Position numbers and translations under genes: made by a program. A model generated the notes under the pieces. The model ran no database searches. It saw nothing but the letters and a program-made list of their open reading frames with translations, and had not been told where the DNA came from. This document shows positions 12,625-31,999 of a stretch of 64,000 nt of DNA, one piece after another (within the stretch, counting starts at the first letter, position 1; every line of letters begins with the position of its first letter). The DNA is from Corticium candelabrum (lineage: Eukaryota > Porifera > Homoscleromorpha > Homosclerophorida > Plakinidae): the NCBI RefSeq assembly GCF_963422355.1, contig NC_085105.1:3871552-3935551 (forward strand), in the 5' to 3' direction.

Positions 12625-13039
12625 TCAGAGAAGCTATAAAAAATTTTCCAATCATCTTAGATTCTACTCGAATGGTGATAGAGAGAGCATTCTCTCTCTT
12701 AATTAATTAATTAAAGAAAGGTTTCGCTGTCTCAAGTATGTGGACATAACATGCACAGAAGACATAGGCTCTTTATTACGGCTTGTTGTGCTTTGCACAA
12801 TTTGTGCTTCCTGACTGATGATTAATGATATGTTTGATGATGATGATTATGAACACAACCAGGACACTCAAGCAGATGATGGTTCTTCAACAGAATACCG
12901 TGATCACAATTCTGCCAGTTCAACTAGAGTAGCCAGCATCAGAGAAGCGAAGGAGACTCTCTTACAGATACAACACACCTTTACTGGGCAATACAATGAT
13001 GTCACCATAGCATTAAGTATCCATAATGTATATATCTAA
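12625..13039 (+). pseudogene. Harbinger-type (HARBI1-like) transposase C-terminal remnant
   Basis: Frames here read RMVIERAFSLL, KERFRCLKYVDITC and then, in a shifted frame, ACCALHNLCFL, the characteristic end of DDE_4/HARBI1 transposases (RVVIERAFG.LK.RFR.LKYLD...CCALHN.C). An AATTAATTAATTAA insertion splits the IERAF and ERFR parts. An acidic tail (MFDDDDYEHN) follows to a stop at 13039. Decayed. Confidence 0.65.
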
Positions 13040-14237
13040 GCGAGCTACTTCTGGAATGATTGTTATAGAATGTCAATCAGCCAATCAAACTGACGAAACT
13101 TTTGCTAGTGCATTTGTTTCATCATAGTTATCTTCCTTGTCTGCCTGTTGCTTGGCACTGTATTATTTCAACCAGGCAACCACTTCATTCCCAGGTACCT
13201 TGCGCTTCCTTGATCTCTTTGCTCTGCTTTGCAATTGGCTGACTTGTTATTTCTTCATTTTCAGTTGTTTGGGAGCCACTGAATTCTACTGCATCCTCAG
13301 TGTATAGTTGCTCGCTGTTGGGCTTGGTGATGACTGGCTGGTGTTAGTCTATGTTCTTGCCTACTACCTGACACCAGAAGTGGTGTCACAGTGGGCTGAT
13401 CTCCAACAATCTCCGGGAGTTGGAGATTAGGCTGACATGTTGATTTGGAATAATTCTACATACAAATTCTATATGATAGAACTGACGATCCTTTGAAACA
13501 AACTATTTTGATGCAAACAAGTCTGAACGGTATGCAGATATCATAACCAAATCAACATTCAAATTGGTTCTAGACGCTTTTATTGATTTACCCAGTCTTC
13601 ATCCCTTTCTCAAAGTCATCTCTCTTCCTCGACCTCATCAACATCATCAATTATAAAGGTGACCATTGAAAAATCTTTTAAAATATGGCTATAGCCAGAA
13701 ACAGTCTCTAGTTCTGCTTGTAGATAGTCTAGTTCTATTAGTCATACGTTACTTGTTATAGAGCTTTGACTACCACTTTTTGGTGCCGCATTATTGTTAA
13801 GTGCGATGGTCAGGTAGTAGTTAATAAAAATATCAAATGAGTTCAAACTTGTATTGTGAGATGCATCCCTCCAATACAATAATGTAATACTCATATTGAC
13901 CAACCCTTTCTCTACATTCCAGGTTAAAATCTTTGATGGCAAAGATACGCCACGCACTCATCTAATTCATCTCCACTCTTCAACGTGGAGAGATAAACGC
14001 AAGACTTGGAGAGAATCTTCTTCAAGATGTGGGACATGCAGACACACGAACGGATTGGAACCCAACCATCTCTTCGACTGACACAACCATGTCAACTGAC
14101 CTAGTGGCTGCCGGCCAGATGTAGATACACACAGACACAGATACAACAGAATTACATAATTGCTGAGTTACAATTTAAGGATTTTTAATAGACAACGTAA
14201 GTCAAATCAGATTTGTGTTTATCTACGAATGCCTCGT
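13040..14237. other. Intergenic 3' of the HHIP-like gene; nothing recognised
   Basis: About 1.2 kb of ordinary composition. Short open frames at 13742-13957 and 13896-14081 show no domain and overlap on opposite strands. Confidence 0.45.
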
Positions 14238-20278
<6,041 letters not shown>

Positions 20279-21430
20279 TAGATTATCACTTCTAGTGTCC
20301 TTGGAAACCCTACAGGTAGTGTACCTCGCGCTTGTTGCTACACCCACTGATAAAACAGTTGCTGTTAATCAGAGCTGCCAACTCTTCCGCATTGAGAGGG
20401 AGACTCCCGCATTTGGGACCCTTCTCCCGCCTACCCGCATTTGGCATCAAATCTCCCGCATTCTGACCATTGGTGGGCGTGCCTGTTCTGTGTAAATTAA
20501 TTAATAATTAACGAAGTTACTGATCATGTGATCTGGATATCAATGTCTATGCAGCCCCTCTCTCCATACTTGGTCACAATCAGAGTCTCCGGGTCACAAT
20601 ATTGACATAGACTGTCCAAAAGTGGAAAGGGGGAGGGGCTAGCTATCCTAGACTACCAAGGAGTTGTCTAGAGTTATCTAAGAAAGCGACAAAACAATAG
20701 AATCTAGAACATCCCAACTAGCAGCGAGAATGTGAACATACCTTGTTCTTATATTTAGCCTAGGCTTCAGTTAATATATTTACTAACCGGCATTAGTACG
20801 TACAAGTTCTGTGTATATTTTGTTGCACTTTGCTTATTGTTAGTGTACTATTTATATATTATTTAACACTTATTATAAAATAAAACTTATTGATATTAAT
20901 GCTATTGTAGGCGTGTCAAAAAATTGTTAGACTCCCGCATTCTCCCGCATTTTTTCTTGCAAACTCACGCATTTTGATTCACCTAGGTTGGCAGGAATGG
21001 TTAATTTGTTGAATTTTGTCTAATGAGAATGTGTTTTAGACACACAGTTGTTGGTCAGTAGCAGTGAGGGCTAAGTAATCAATTTGAATCAGCATAGGCT
21101 TCGGTAGCTTCTAGAGATATTATATTACCTTTAGAACGATGAAACAAATCCTGGCATTGAATTTTAAGCATGTGATTGTCGGCTGCATCTTTCACTCATT
21201 TCAAGTAACCACATGCGCAAAAGTTACAAAGGTGCAACTTCTCGCTTTTCTGCACGGATGCGTGTACACGTGATCCATCACATGGCATAGTAACGCGTGG
21301 TGAAACACACGAAGGCGGCATTCATGTTCCAACAACTGCGCGTGCGCATAGCAACTGCGCGAAAACTGGGATTCCGAGGTACTGAGAACTGAAACGAAAC
21401 AGCAAGAACACCACTGCCAGTGAAGTAGAG
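20279..21430. promoter_or_regulatory. Divergent intergenic region, HHIPL and chemoreceptor-like gene 1
   Basis: The two genes start 1.15 kb apart on opposite strands, so both promoters should lie here. Over half of it is the MITE at 20370-20999, which begins only 92 bp upstream of the HHIPL start codon. No clear TATA box or known site was identified. Confidence 0.4.
20370..20999. mobile_element. hAT-like MITE with CTCCCGCATT subterminal repeats
   Basis: The left end CAGAGCTGCCAAC and the reverse complement of the right end, CATTCCTGCCAAC, form imperfect inverted repeats. Both ends contain repeated CTCCCGCATT words. The 630 bp between have no open frame. A target duplication is not clear, since the flanks share only a TTAAT-like stretch. 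Confidence 0.6.
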
Positions 21431-22139
21431 ATGACTGAAGATGAACAAACCGTAAAATCGCAACTGACGGAGGTAAATTATCAATTGGCGGTACTTGATC
21501 TATTCCTATATATTCATGCATATCAATAAAGGAAAAAAGAGCTAACTAACTTAGTAGGGTATGGTTTCGTTTACTCCTTGTGATTTACTTATATTCACTG
21601 TAGAGTGGGTCACATTTTACGGCATCCTACTCGCGCCGCAACGAAAGAGCTAATTCTAGTGAGATGAGACAGCCTCTGCTGTCCTCTTCATCTGGAAATT
21701 TCGACGACAAGAAATCATTCGAAATGCGAGACGCTGCTAGTAGCGGAGATGAATATGTGACTATCGAGGTGAGATTGCAGCTATCTTTTTGTGCTCGTCT
21801 CGATTTTCATTTTCGTTTGGAATTGAAATTTGATGTGGTAAACTACGTATGCGCAACGTATGCAGCATGTAACATTAACTTTTGTTTTACTGCCAATCTA
21901 GAGCTTTGACCTGACTGACAGGGCCTGAGGCTCATGGTGCCACAACAGACTTTAGTTCGCGCTTTTAGTTCAAGCAAAATCTCAAAGTAAACAAATACTA
22001 GTACAGTACTGTACAGTAAATGTCCAAAAAGAGCCAGGGCACTTATTTTTGGGAAGACTGTAACTTGCATCATCCTTGAATGACCACTCAGTGGCCATCA
22101 TTCAGGCAGAGGTGGTTATGTATAATACATTTGTCTAGA

Positions 22140-22201
<62 letters not shown>

Positions 22202-25200
22202 TTGTCAAATTATGTGCAACAAAAATGCAGCACTGTAGGCTGACAGTGCATGTAAGGTTGAACTTGTTGTAGTTTTACTACACATGGCTATTCAAATAGG
22301 ATGTTCGTCTTAGGGAGCTGCTTGTTCAGAGAAGTGCTTAATGGACATTTTGATTAATGATTTCAACAAGCACATTTTCACCATTTAACTTCTTCAGGAA
22401 TGTTAATTGGATGGGCTCTCTTTCAGATATTTATGGTACTGTTACAATACAAACTGTGAGTCTCTTGGAGCCAGTCTCTTTGGTCATATTTCTAGCAGGA
22501 AGTAGATAAGTCCCAACTACAAACATCTGCTACTTCTAATTACATATAAACATGAATCATCTTGGCATTGAATTGTCATAGTCTTATTTATATGGCATAG
22601 GCGGATAGAGGGGAGGGTTCTGGGGGTCAAGACCCCCTCCTCTTCAACGACAAGCCCACTGCAGTCGAAATATAAATCGAGGGCTTCTATTCCCTAATGA
22701 GACAAATTCTAACGACTGTATAAACCAAAGTGAACATACCTCAACGTTTTGATGGATGGTTAATTTGTTCTATTCTAAACTTATATGCCTATCTACTGGC
22801 TAGGAATTTAACCCTAATACAGATTGAAGTGAGTTTTCTGGTTCCGAAGGTCATATACAGATTTAGCTGCTATAGGACGTGGCTATATATGATGATACAA
22901 CTGGACCCTCTCTTTCGAAGAATTCTGTATTCGCGCCTGTATGGTAATGCGGGATCAAAAGTCAGGCTTACTGAAGCATTGGAAATAGCTAAAGCAACTT
23001 TTTCTATTGCTCAGTCTTCACAATCATCAGTTGGCAAGAAGAGCATATACTTGTTCTACATGCAAATCAAAGTTGAAGCTGCTACGAGGGGTTCACAGTC
23101 AACACAACAAGCTATTGCGCCGCAGGTGTGTTTCTCACAGTTGGATGAAGATAGGAGAAGTGCTCAATCTCTGAGACCAGACGAGCATCAAGGTGTAGCT
23201 ACAGAATGCACCCATAAAAATCTACTGAGACTAGTTTGGTAGCTGAAGTACTTTAGAACGTTTGATTAAGGTACAGACTTATTAGAACGCAATACAGTCA
23301 TTAAATTCATGAAGTGTATTTTACAGTAAGTATTGATTGTCATATGTCTATATGTTTGTTTGCCTTTTGTCTACTTATTGATATTAAAGATATTTTAAAG
23401 TGTGTAGACAATAAACATAAACATGAATCATCTTGGCATTGAATTGCCATAGTCTTATTTATTTGGTAATGCTTGAAAGCTCTGGTGAACAGTATGCAAC
23501 TTAGAACTGATATCTTGGACGAAAGTGCCTTTAAAATATTTAAATAGTGAATGTGTGTTAGAAAGCAATGGTTTCTACGACAATTAGATAGAACAGACCA
23601 CCTGCTATAACTAGTAAGTTAGTCTTGTGGCAGCTGTTCTTCTGCTGCTACTGCTGCTTCAGTCTGGGTGGGTGACCTGGTGGTGCATAGTGATTATAAA
23701 GAGTTGCACACAGTGTTATCAGAATATCCTATCTTGCCCTCCAAGAAATTTGGATGGTAACGTCTCCAGGGTGTTTGTCATGATATATCTGTTACAGTTT
23801 GACATACTTGTAGTCAGACAGACGAAGATGAAAAATAGTTTTGCATAGTACATTGTGTCTTCTTGTACATAACGGGTCATGAGAACAACTGAGAAGATGT
23901 TTACTGAAAGGATCAAGAATTTGACCACAACAACATGCTAGAGAGTTAGGGAAAGATGGAACAGTGGAATCCTCAATTAAGTTCTTACTGCGATGATGGA
24001 ATCATGAGGACACACGGTCAGTCTAAGTTTAGGGTTCATTGTTGCTTGCAAGCACATTCCTGCATATTCTGAAGAAATTGTACTAAGAAATGTTGACCTG
24101 GAGTCTAGATTTGGCATTTTCTAGAAGCCTATAAATCAGCTCTTGTGTAAGTAAGAATTGTCATTCAAGTTGGGTCATTAGCAATTAGATACAATTAATG
24201 GAGGGGCCCAGTCTTGTCTAGGGAATATTAGACAGTCGTGGTACAACTTCATGCAATGTTCCCAGATGTCAGAATGCAGACACGAGTCACTCAGAATCAG
24301 ACAAACATTGCCATACACTTCCACCAGAATCAGACAGTGTGTTCGTTTTTCATCGGATGTCAAGAAGTCAACCGTTATGGAAACTTTGTGGCGCTGAAGC
24401 AGCAATAAGAGGATTTTTGTTATTGGAGATGGTTTCAATACCTTGAAGGGACCACTTTAAAAGCATTTTCTCGTAAACCTGAAACGTCAATTTATATTGA
24501 GATGGAAACATGACCTTCATGCATCGTTTCGTGGCGATTGGTGTAGCAGTTTTGGCATGATTGATGTTACACACAGACAGATGAGCCTCGTATAGGTATG
24601 TAGATAGATACTGTAGTTGGATTATTGCGGTACATACTTTAGTGAAACCTAAAGCAATGGCAAACCTGGTATGGGCTTTGTGACTCAGTTTTTGTGTTTG
24701 GACTTGGAACTTACAATCGAGATTGTTTCTGATACTGTAAGCATTATTTGTGACCTTGTACCTGTCTGCTTACATATTCAGCTTCTCAGTTTGACTTACC
24801 AGTATGTATTGCTTTATGTAGATTCCTCCAGTCCCATCGTATGGTGTTCCTGATAATGCCACTACAACAGCTTTGTACATATGCAAAGAGAAAGTTCTAA
24901 AGCCCTACATGCAGTTTCTTAAAGTGGTAAGTTTGATCACATCAACATTACAGTGTCAGGAGTTTATTGCCAGCTTGTGTGTGTAGTCTGGTTGGCGACC
25001 TTTGATTACCATCATTTATCCTTCTGTTTGGAAGAGAGTTGTAAATTTCATGTATCCTGTTTTGGTTTTGTTCATCATCGTGCTTGGTTATATTGTCCAG
25101 TTTGCGGCTTGCTATAGCAGAAGCAATGTACGTGAAAGGTTAACGTTTTGTCATAGTTACATATTTGTAATTGGTTGTAATGATTGTGTTATGTGATTTG

Positions 25201-25494
25201 GATAAAAGAAAACATTCGTTCCATTCAGTTGTGTAATCTGTGTGTGCTAATGTTTTAAGGCAGGTGTTTTGTGGTTAGGAGTACATGTTTAATGACTGAA
25301 ACAGTACTTCAGTGAGTGTAGATTATGTATGTTGCAGTGAATTAGGACATGCAGGAGTGTAGTCACAGGTTTTCTGGATAATATAGCTATTGCTCAAGAT
25401 TATTAGTATTGTACCAATTTTAAATATTATGTTTACGAGGTAGTAGCTTCTCTAGAGTAACTGGAATGCTGTTTGTGCACGTGAGTGCACACGT

Positions 25495-25582
<88 letters not shown>

Positions 25583-26002
25583 CACACCCTTGTGCAGGTA
25601 ATGTTTATAGCTCAATTGTGTGGGACTCACAGTTAAGAGTAGAAAACATCCAGAACCTTTGGCTTGCAAGTTGAAGTTGCGTTGAGGACAAATGTAATTC
25701 CCAAGAAACTCACACATACTTGTATGAGAGAGAAATTGCCTCTTTGGAACCAGCAGTGTATATGAGTATCTGGTCTTTGTCTGGGTTGGACAAAACTGAT
25801 AACCTCTGCGGTGTCATCTCAATGCTTGAGTTTATCTTGAACTTTGGTTTCAGGCCAGGAGTTACGCCTTGATCAGTGCTTCTGCAAGTACTTGGCCAAG
25901 CCCCAGGTGGGCTTTCAGCTCTGACCTCAGGATTTGCCTAGAGCACAGAAGACCTGTCTTAATGAAATGGGCTATCTTTTGTGACAAAAGGGCTCCATGA
26001 CA

Positions 26003-26069
<67 letters not shown>

Positions 26070-29000
26070 GTGTGTCAGAGAAGTGAGTAAACAATTAAGA
26101 TTACAGAAAGAATTAATTGATTATCAGGAAATACAGTAAGCAAATTTGGATGCAGTTGATGTCAATGAGATTGCGAATGTTATGTTGGCCTGAAAGCATG
26201 TATTAACAACTGCACATTACAGACAAGGCTACTGAGCATTGTAAACAGAGGATACCAGCTTATATTTGAGTTGTGAGGGAAAAAGAAATACGTGCATTCT
26301 AATTGAATATCTGCTTTTTGAATTTGCCTCTTGCTGGTTTGGTAATCAGAATTGTTGAAATTGGTTACAGCCAAAGTTAGTAGTAGTGTTATAATTACTT
26401 AGAGACTTTTCTGCTTTATTGCAGCTAGTGACATCTATTAATTAGAATGGTACACTTTCTACATATTTTATTTTGAGTGTTTTCGTTTGGGCTAATCAAC
26501 AGAAGAAGTGGCATTTTATTTGTTCTCTGAATAACACTATTGCTGCACATCAGGCTTTAATGATTGTAATCCACATCTGTTTTATATTATGACTCAATGC
26601 TAACAACATAAATATGCATGTACAGCAAGAGTCTAACTGTAATATATGCGGCGGTACTGTGGTAGATGACTTGGGTTTTCGTTGCTTGTAGTTTGTGGTT
26701 CAAGTGACATTGTGACATTATTGTAGTAGTACTAGTTGTGTGTTGGTGTTTTGTTGCTGACTTGTCTTTATCACAGCCTGGATACGAATATCGGAGAGGT
26801 GTAAACGGAAAGTACATTGTGTCGTGTTACGACCATAGCATCAGTTCCTATGCTATACCTGATGCACTACACATTGCAGTGTATTCCTACTGTTTCTATC
26901 TTTTTCGTTGGGTTAAGACAGAGCAGCTGCAGATATTGATGGAAAAGGTACGTGTTTTGTAAATGAATTAGCACGTGTTTGGTTTGATGTGGAATGTAAT
27001 TTATTGTCAGACTTTTCTTCAAACCAAGTCTGCTAAACAGAGGGGCTACCTTTCTCAAGGAAAATTAACAGCTTCTCTCAGGTTTGTCAATTAATGGGTT
27101 TGCTTCTTCCTTCTTCTCCACTAATTAAGTGTTGGTAGAATATAACTTGGTGTGTTGTATGCGACTATCTGTCAACTGATTTGTGGAGGTTACTTGTGCA
27201 TGTGTATCCATGTGCATACCTACATTAATAGTAGTGTGTGTATCCATGTGCATGCGTTGACTTGACTCAAAGTTGATTGTTTGTTGTATTATAGATGGTT
27301 CTTATGGATTGGTATTATTTGGATTTCATTCTCCTTAGTAACCCAGACACTAGGTGTAGCCAGCAGAGCTATTGAAAGCAATCGAACAACATTTGGAAGC
27401 ATTGACTTTACATGGATGAAGCTTGGCCATAAGTACATTGTTTTCTTGCTATATTTTGATGTCGCTATGATAGTGACTTGTATGTATGCTATATAGTACT
27501 GGTGCTCAATATGCTCTAGCCATCGTAATGCTGCTTGCATTCATGGTTCTGGATGTGGTCTATGTTGGTGCTGTTGTGAACTACATTACTCAGTGTAATC
27601 TCCTCATATTTTTGATACGTGGCATAGCTGAAAGAGTAAGAGAGAAGACTCTCAGTTTGCAACATGCCATCAAGGTATATCTACGCCCACACACTGTAAT
27701 TAAGCAAGACCAAGTAATGTTGATGTAGCATTGCCTAGTTAGGTCTAAGAAATATATGAAGAGTTTATTATGTCCATGTGAAAATGTTTTGTTATGGTGA
27801 CTTGTGACATATAGCTACATATAGATTATTTCATATCTTTTAAATAGTAAGGAAGTTGACAGCTCATGTTTATAACTAATTTTCTGAGGCTAGTGCACGT
27901 GTATATGTCAAATACTCAAGCACCAAGTTTCATAGCATATTGAAATTGACAAGTAGTTGTTTGAAATGTTAACATTGGTTTGGTATTGATCGTGTGCTAA
28001 ATGAGATATTGGAAATCAAAGAAATTGTGAAATCTGCACTGTGAAGTACTAAGTGCTGGGTGATGTTTGTTTAACTCAACGTTTTCTTTACCTGGTGGAA
28101 TTTATGAGTCATACGATCAAGTCATTTGCCTACGGGTATGGTGTGTATTTGCAGCCATTGGTTACAAAAGCACTGTGCAATATGCTTGGTAACAGTTGAT
28201 TAGAAAATTAGGAAATTGCTCATGCAATTTGGTTCTCTTGATTTTATCAAGGCACTTAATTCATAACAACACTTTGAGATCAATGCTATTCCGGACTTTA
28301 GTTTGTCCTCATCACTTGATGCAACATTGGGATCTTGCAGTAAAATCAACAGTCTTCAAGTATGTTTGCTGTGGCAGTTTAAGTGTTGTGGCAGAGACCA
28401 CTTTAAGTCTATGTCTCATACACTATTTTTTAATCTGGCAGTCGTAACGCTCATCTGCCAATAGTTTTGATTTAGAATTGGGATGTACTGAGATGAAGTC
28501 AAAGATAGCAAAAATGTGTTGTGAATGTAAATTAATTGTTTGTGAAATATGGAGATATAAAAACAACAAGAAGGAATACAATTTGTCAAGGAGCACATAG
28601 TCTTGCATTATTTGTAGTTATCGATTGGTCAATTTTGAGTGCTAGCACTGTCACACAGTGATTTTTTGACTTACCAAATTGGGCTATAGACTATTTGAGT
28701 ACTGGGAGAAGTGGAAGTAGGCATACCTGCAGATTAATAGGCATTGTAGCTATGCATTGACAGGCCGATGTAGAGTGTGAAGGATTAGTAATAAAGTCCA
28801 CGACTTGTTACCAATTTTAGATTTTCAGGACGGCAACTCATGAACTTTGTTTTTGTTGGAAAAGACACAGCAACTTGATTCAGTATTGTTTGTTTTTATG
28901 TATAGGAGTATACCAGTGTAGGTGAACTGATCAAGCAGTTGAATATAGAGTTGGGTATTGCCGTATCTATACTTGAATTCTTGGTAGGATGGCTGACACT

Positions 29001-30414
29001 TTCCGGTTAGACACTTTTGATCGTTTAGCATTGCAGTGATAATTGCTCAAGCCTTTATCTGTGCAGCGTGGTTGTCATTTAGCAAGAATGTGGTTAACTC
29101 TAGTGGGTTGCTTGCAGCATCCATGGTTATGAATGTTCTTCAGTGGACACCTATGGCTCTTCTTCCATTTATTTATGTATGTAGCCCGTCCAATTTATGT
29201 TTAGTTAATTTTGATTTTATATTTGTGTCAATCTGTTGTGCCTGCAGGCAGCCAGACTGTCAAATGCTTGTGAAACAATTCGAAAGATAGGTCTTGAGAT
29301 TAGAGCACGACCATTTGGCTACCAGGATGCAGCACAAGATGATCTTGATTCTTTTCTGTTATTTACATCATCATTTTCACCAAGGGTGAGCTATGATTTT
29401 TTGGATATCTTAGCTGCAACTCAAGCACTAAAAATTGATGTGTGACTTCATAGAGGTAACAAACTTAGTTTAATGATATTTTGACCATTCTAAAGTCTGA
29501 CAACATACACCTAATGTAGCACATACATTATATCATAGCAATCTATTCTATCATGCTGCTATATTTAAGCATGGCTTTCTAATCTTTGTTCAACTTTGGA
29601 ACAATGGTTTAGTTTTAAGAGATGACCAATCAAATTAAGGCAAGGATGAAATTGAATCCAGTATCTTTGTTTCTAACAATAAGCCTTGTCGTGTCACAGG
29701 CAGCATGCATTAAGTTATCTGCCATGATAGAAGAATGATGGATTTCTACTTTAATACTGTTGTTTAAGTGCAAAAATGCATTGGTAGCATTCTGTTTTTC
29801 AAAGAGACTTACATATTCAAGTATCACTTTCTGTTCAGTGTGCCATTGCACTTTATCAAAAACACCATTATTATCTTTGTTTTACATTTGCATGCGTTTA
29901 ATAGACAAAACATATTGATCTGTTCACAAATCTATTGAGCAAATTTTAGTGTGATTTTTTGTCAATTTAGTTGACATTACTGTAGTAGGCATTTCCAGAT
30001 GGATTATATAGCTCATACAAGTAAGTGTACAGGTGCATGATGAGAAAGGTAGTTAATAGAATTGATGAGCCAGACCAATATGGCTTTATACTAAGCAATG
30101 AAGAATTCATATTTGCATGTATAAAGAATGTTGGTTTAATGTGTCGTGCTGCAAATGTCTCGAAAGTATTAATTCTGATTGGTGACACTTCATTGGTGCT
30201 GTAGATCTGAAGTAGGTTTGATTGACAAGATGTCAATCATCTAGCATTTATTGGACCTATGTAATGTGTCCTGTAACATATTTGATTGTTTGTGTAGGCC
30301 AAGTTGTTTCGAGTTCCTATCTCAGCTCCATATCTGTGGGGAGCACTTGTGTTATTTTGCTTCATAATATTGCTGCTTGGTCAACAAGGATTCCTTCCAT
30401 CAGGAGTTTTTTGA
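21431..30414 (+). CDS. Seven-transmembrane gustatory-receptor-like (insect chemoreceptor superfamily) candidate 1
   Basis: Twelve exons join in phase to 491 residues: 21431-21472, 21604-21768, 24822-24926, 24987-25127, 26777-26947, 27011-27081, 27295-27432, 27497-27674, 28906-29005, 29067-29176, 29248-29385, 30298-30414. A polar N-terminus of about 100 residues is followed by seven hydrophobic segments: VLVLFIIVLGYIVQFAAC, a segment around HIAVYSYCFYLF, WIGIIWISFSLVTQ, AIVMLLAFMVLDVVYVG, an ELGIAVSILEFLVGW stretch, MVMNVLQWTPMALLPF, and LWGALVLFCFIILLLGQQ. A long polar N-terminus, seven TMs, a loop ARLSNACETIRKIG and a final TM ending in Gln fit gustatory-receptor-like ion channels; I infer this from pattern, not from a search. 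The neighbour at 31582 is its tandem copy. Intron 2 is 3 kb with a direct repeat. Confidence 0.8.
22142..22200. repeat. (TA)n microsatellite
   Basis: About 60 bp of pure TA in intron 2 of chemoreceptor-like gene 1. Confidence 0.97.
22546..23464. repeat. Long direct repeat enclosing about 820 bp of insert-like sequence
   Basis: A segment of about 48 bp (ATAAACATGAATCATCTTGG then CATTGAATTG-CATAGTCTTATTTAT) occurs at 22546-22593 and again at 23415-23462 with about one mismatch. Between them is a 170-codon open frame (22730-23242) without recognisable domain and a GGGGGTCAAGACCCCC palindrome near 22622. Confidence 0.7.
25501..25580. repeat. (CA)n microsatellite upstream of the SINE relic
   Basis: About 80 bp of CA in intron 4 of chemoreceptor-like gene 1. 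Confidence 0.97.
25600..26003 (+). mobile_element. tRNA-derived SINE (decayed copy 2)
   Basis: TATAGCTCAATTGTGTGGGA and GGCTTGCAAGTTGAAGTTG correspond to the A- and B-box areas of the SINE at 44845. Later shared words are AACATCCAGAACCT, AATTCCC-AAGAAACTC, GTATATGAGTATCTGGTC and TGGCCAAGCCCCAGG. The copy is more diverged than the other two. It is bounded by (CA)n at 25501-25580 and (TG)n at 26004-26067. Confidence 0.65.
26004..26067. repeat. (TG)n tail of the decayed SINE
   Basis: About 64 bp of TG immediately after the SINE's 3' end. Confidence 0.95.
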
Positions 30415-31581
30415 AATGGTTTTAATGGAACATTTAGCTCTTGCAGTGTTTGCTTGAAGTTGTCAACAATTCCAGATTTGTTCAAGTCTTGTAGAGTTTG
30501 ATGCTTTGATTATGAGTTACTTTACTAGGCATGTGTGGATGCAGTACTGTACAGTGTGTGGTTGTCTTGTAGTTGATAGTGGCTTGTGATTCTAGTATAA
30601 ATTGCAAACCAGCTACAGTTGCCATATGATTATCTATCAACTTACAGTATAAATGTATTATTTTTGTGATTTATCATGACAGGTTGTGAATTATATATTA
30701 GATACTCATCATGAATATTGACATCACTTAATTGAAAGCAACAAGATCTGTTGTCAATGTTGTTTCTTAATTCATCATGTTGATATTTAGTTTTTGGGCT
30801 GGTTTGTTTTGAAGTCAGTGAGTGAGCTAGTGAATTTATTAATGCTGTACATGTACCGTTTTAATTGATTGTTGAATTTATTTAATGGAACGTGATGCAT
30901 CAGAAGTCAACAGTAATATAAGCATATGAATGTTTGACTATACTTGTTTAGAAAGTCTACATTATTGATTATGGATCTTATATAGGATTACATGATTTAT
31001 TGATAATTACTGGACATGACAGAAATCATTAAGCAGATTTTTTACTTTTGCTCTTGAAATGGTATTGTGCTTTCAACTTTGGCTACTTTGTGTTTGTTTG
31101 TAATCATGAACAGTAGTTGGAGACTTAATGCTATAGAACATGGTTAGATGCTTTCTTTGCCAAGGATAACAATCTATGGATGTGACAAGTGTGGTAAGAA
31201 CAGCTAGATTGGCTCAAGTTTAAGTCTTTAAAATGCACAGTGAGATATTGATGCTTAATTAATTAACAACTAAATAGCTTGTATAAACAAGAGTCTATAT
31301 AGCTATTCAATAAACTCTGCAAGTGGTTGTTGAGAAATTCAGAAACTGAGAAATTTGTTTTGGTGGAATGAGCGCTCTAGGCGTTGCGTGCTTTAATCTG
31401 ATGCTTATGCAATTATTGTAAGTGTTTCTTGCATTACCAACATAACATATAATGATACGACGAATATGCTAATGAAGAGTTATTTTTACAGGAATTATAG
31501 TTTCGGTCGGAAGTAGTAACCACACCCATTCACGTGAGCGTAGACATATATGTGGAGTGGTGCTGACGTTTGCTCTTTTCA
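30415..31581. other. Intergenic between the two chemoreceptor-like genes
   Basis: AT-rich 1.2 kb containing the 3' UTR of gene 1 and the promoter of gene 2. No open frame or repeat of note was seen. Confidence 0.5.
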
Positions 31582-31820
31582 ATGGATGACGATAGTATAA
31601 CCATAGAGGTTGAGCAACTGGAAAGTCCAAGGTCGTAAACTACTTGATGGTGATCGTTTAATTAATTAAATTAGCAGTTTAAACATGCATAATGATGCGT
31701 GTGCAGACCATTGCGTGATCATGCTCGATCACGAGCACTGACTGCACGGTATGCCTTCCAAATCTGATTGAAGGCAGACATGTAGCTATGTGGACTTTAC
31801 ACACACACACGCACACACAC

Positions 31821-31867
<47 letters not shown>

Positions 31868-31929
31868 TTAAGTGTGCAGTTGTCATGTCAGTTATCAGGG
31901 TTGTTAAAGGTCTTGTACTTCCTGTTACT

Positions 31930-31999
<70 letters not shown>

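Noticed and set aside
22730-23242. 170-codon open frame as a gene in intron 2 of chemoreceptor-like gene 1
   Set aside because: No recognisable domain or convincing coding character; it lies in a segment enclosed by direct repeats. Kept only as a note.
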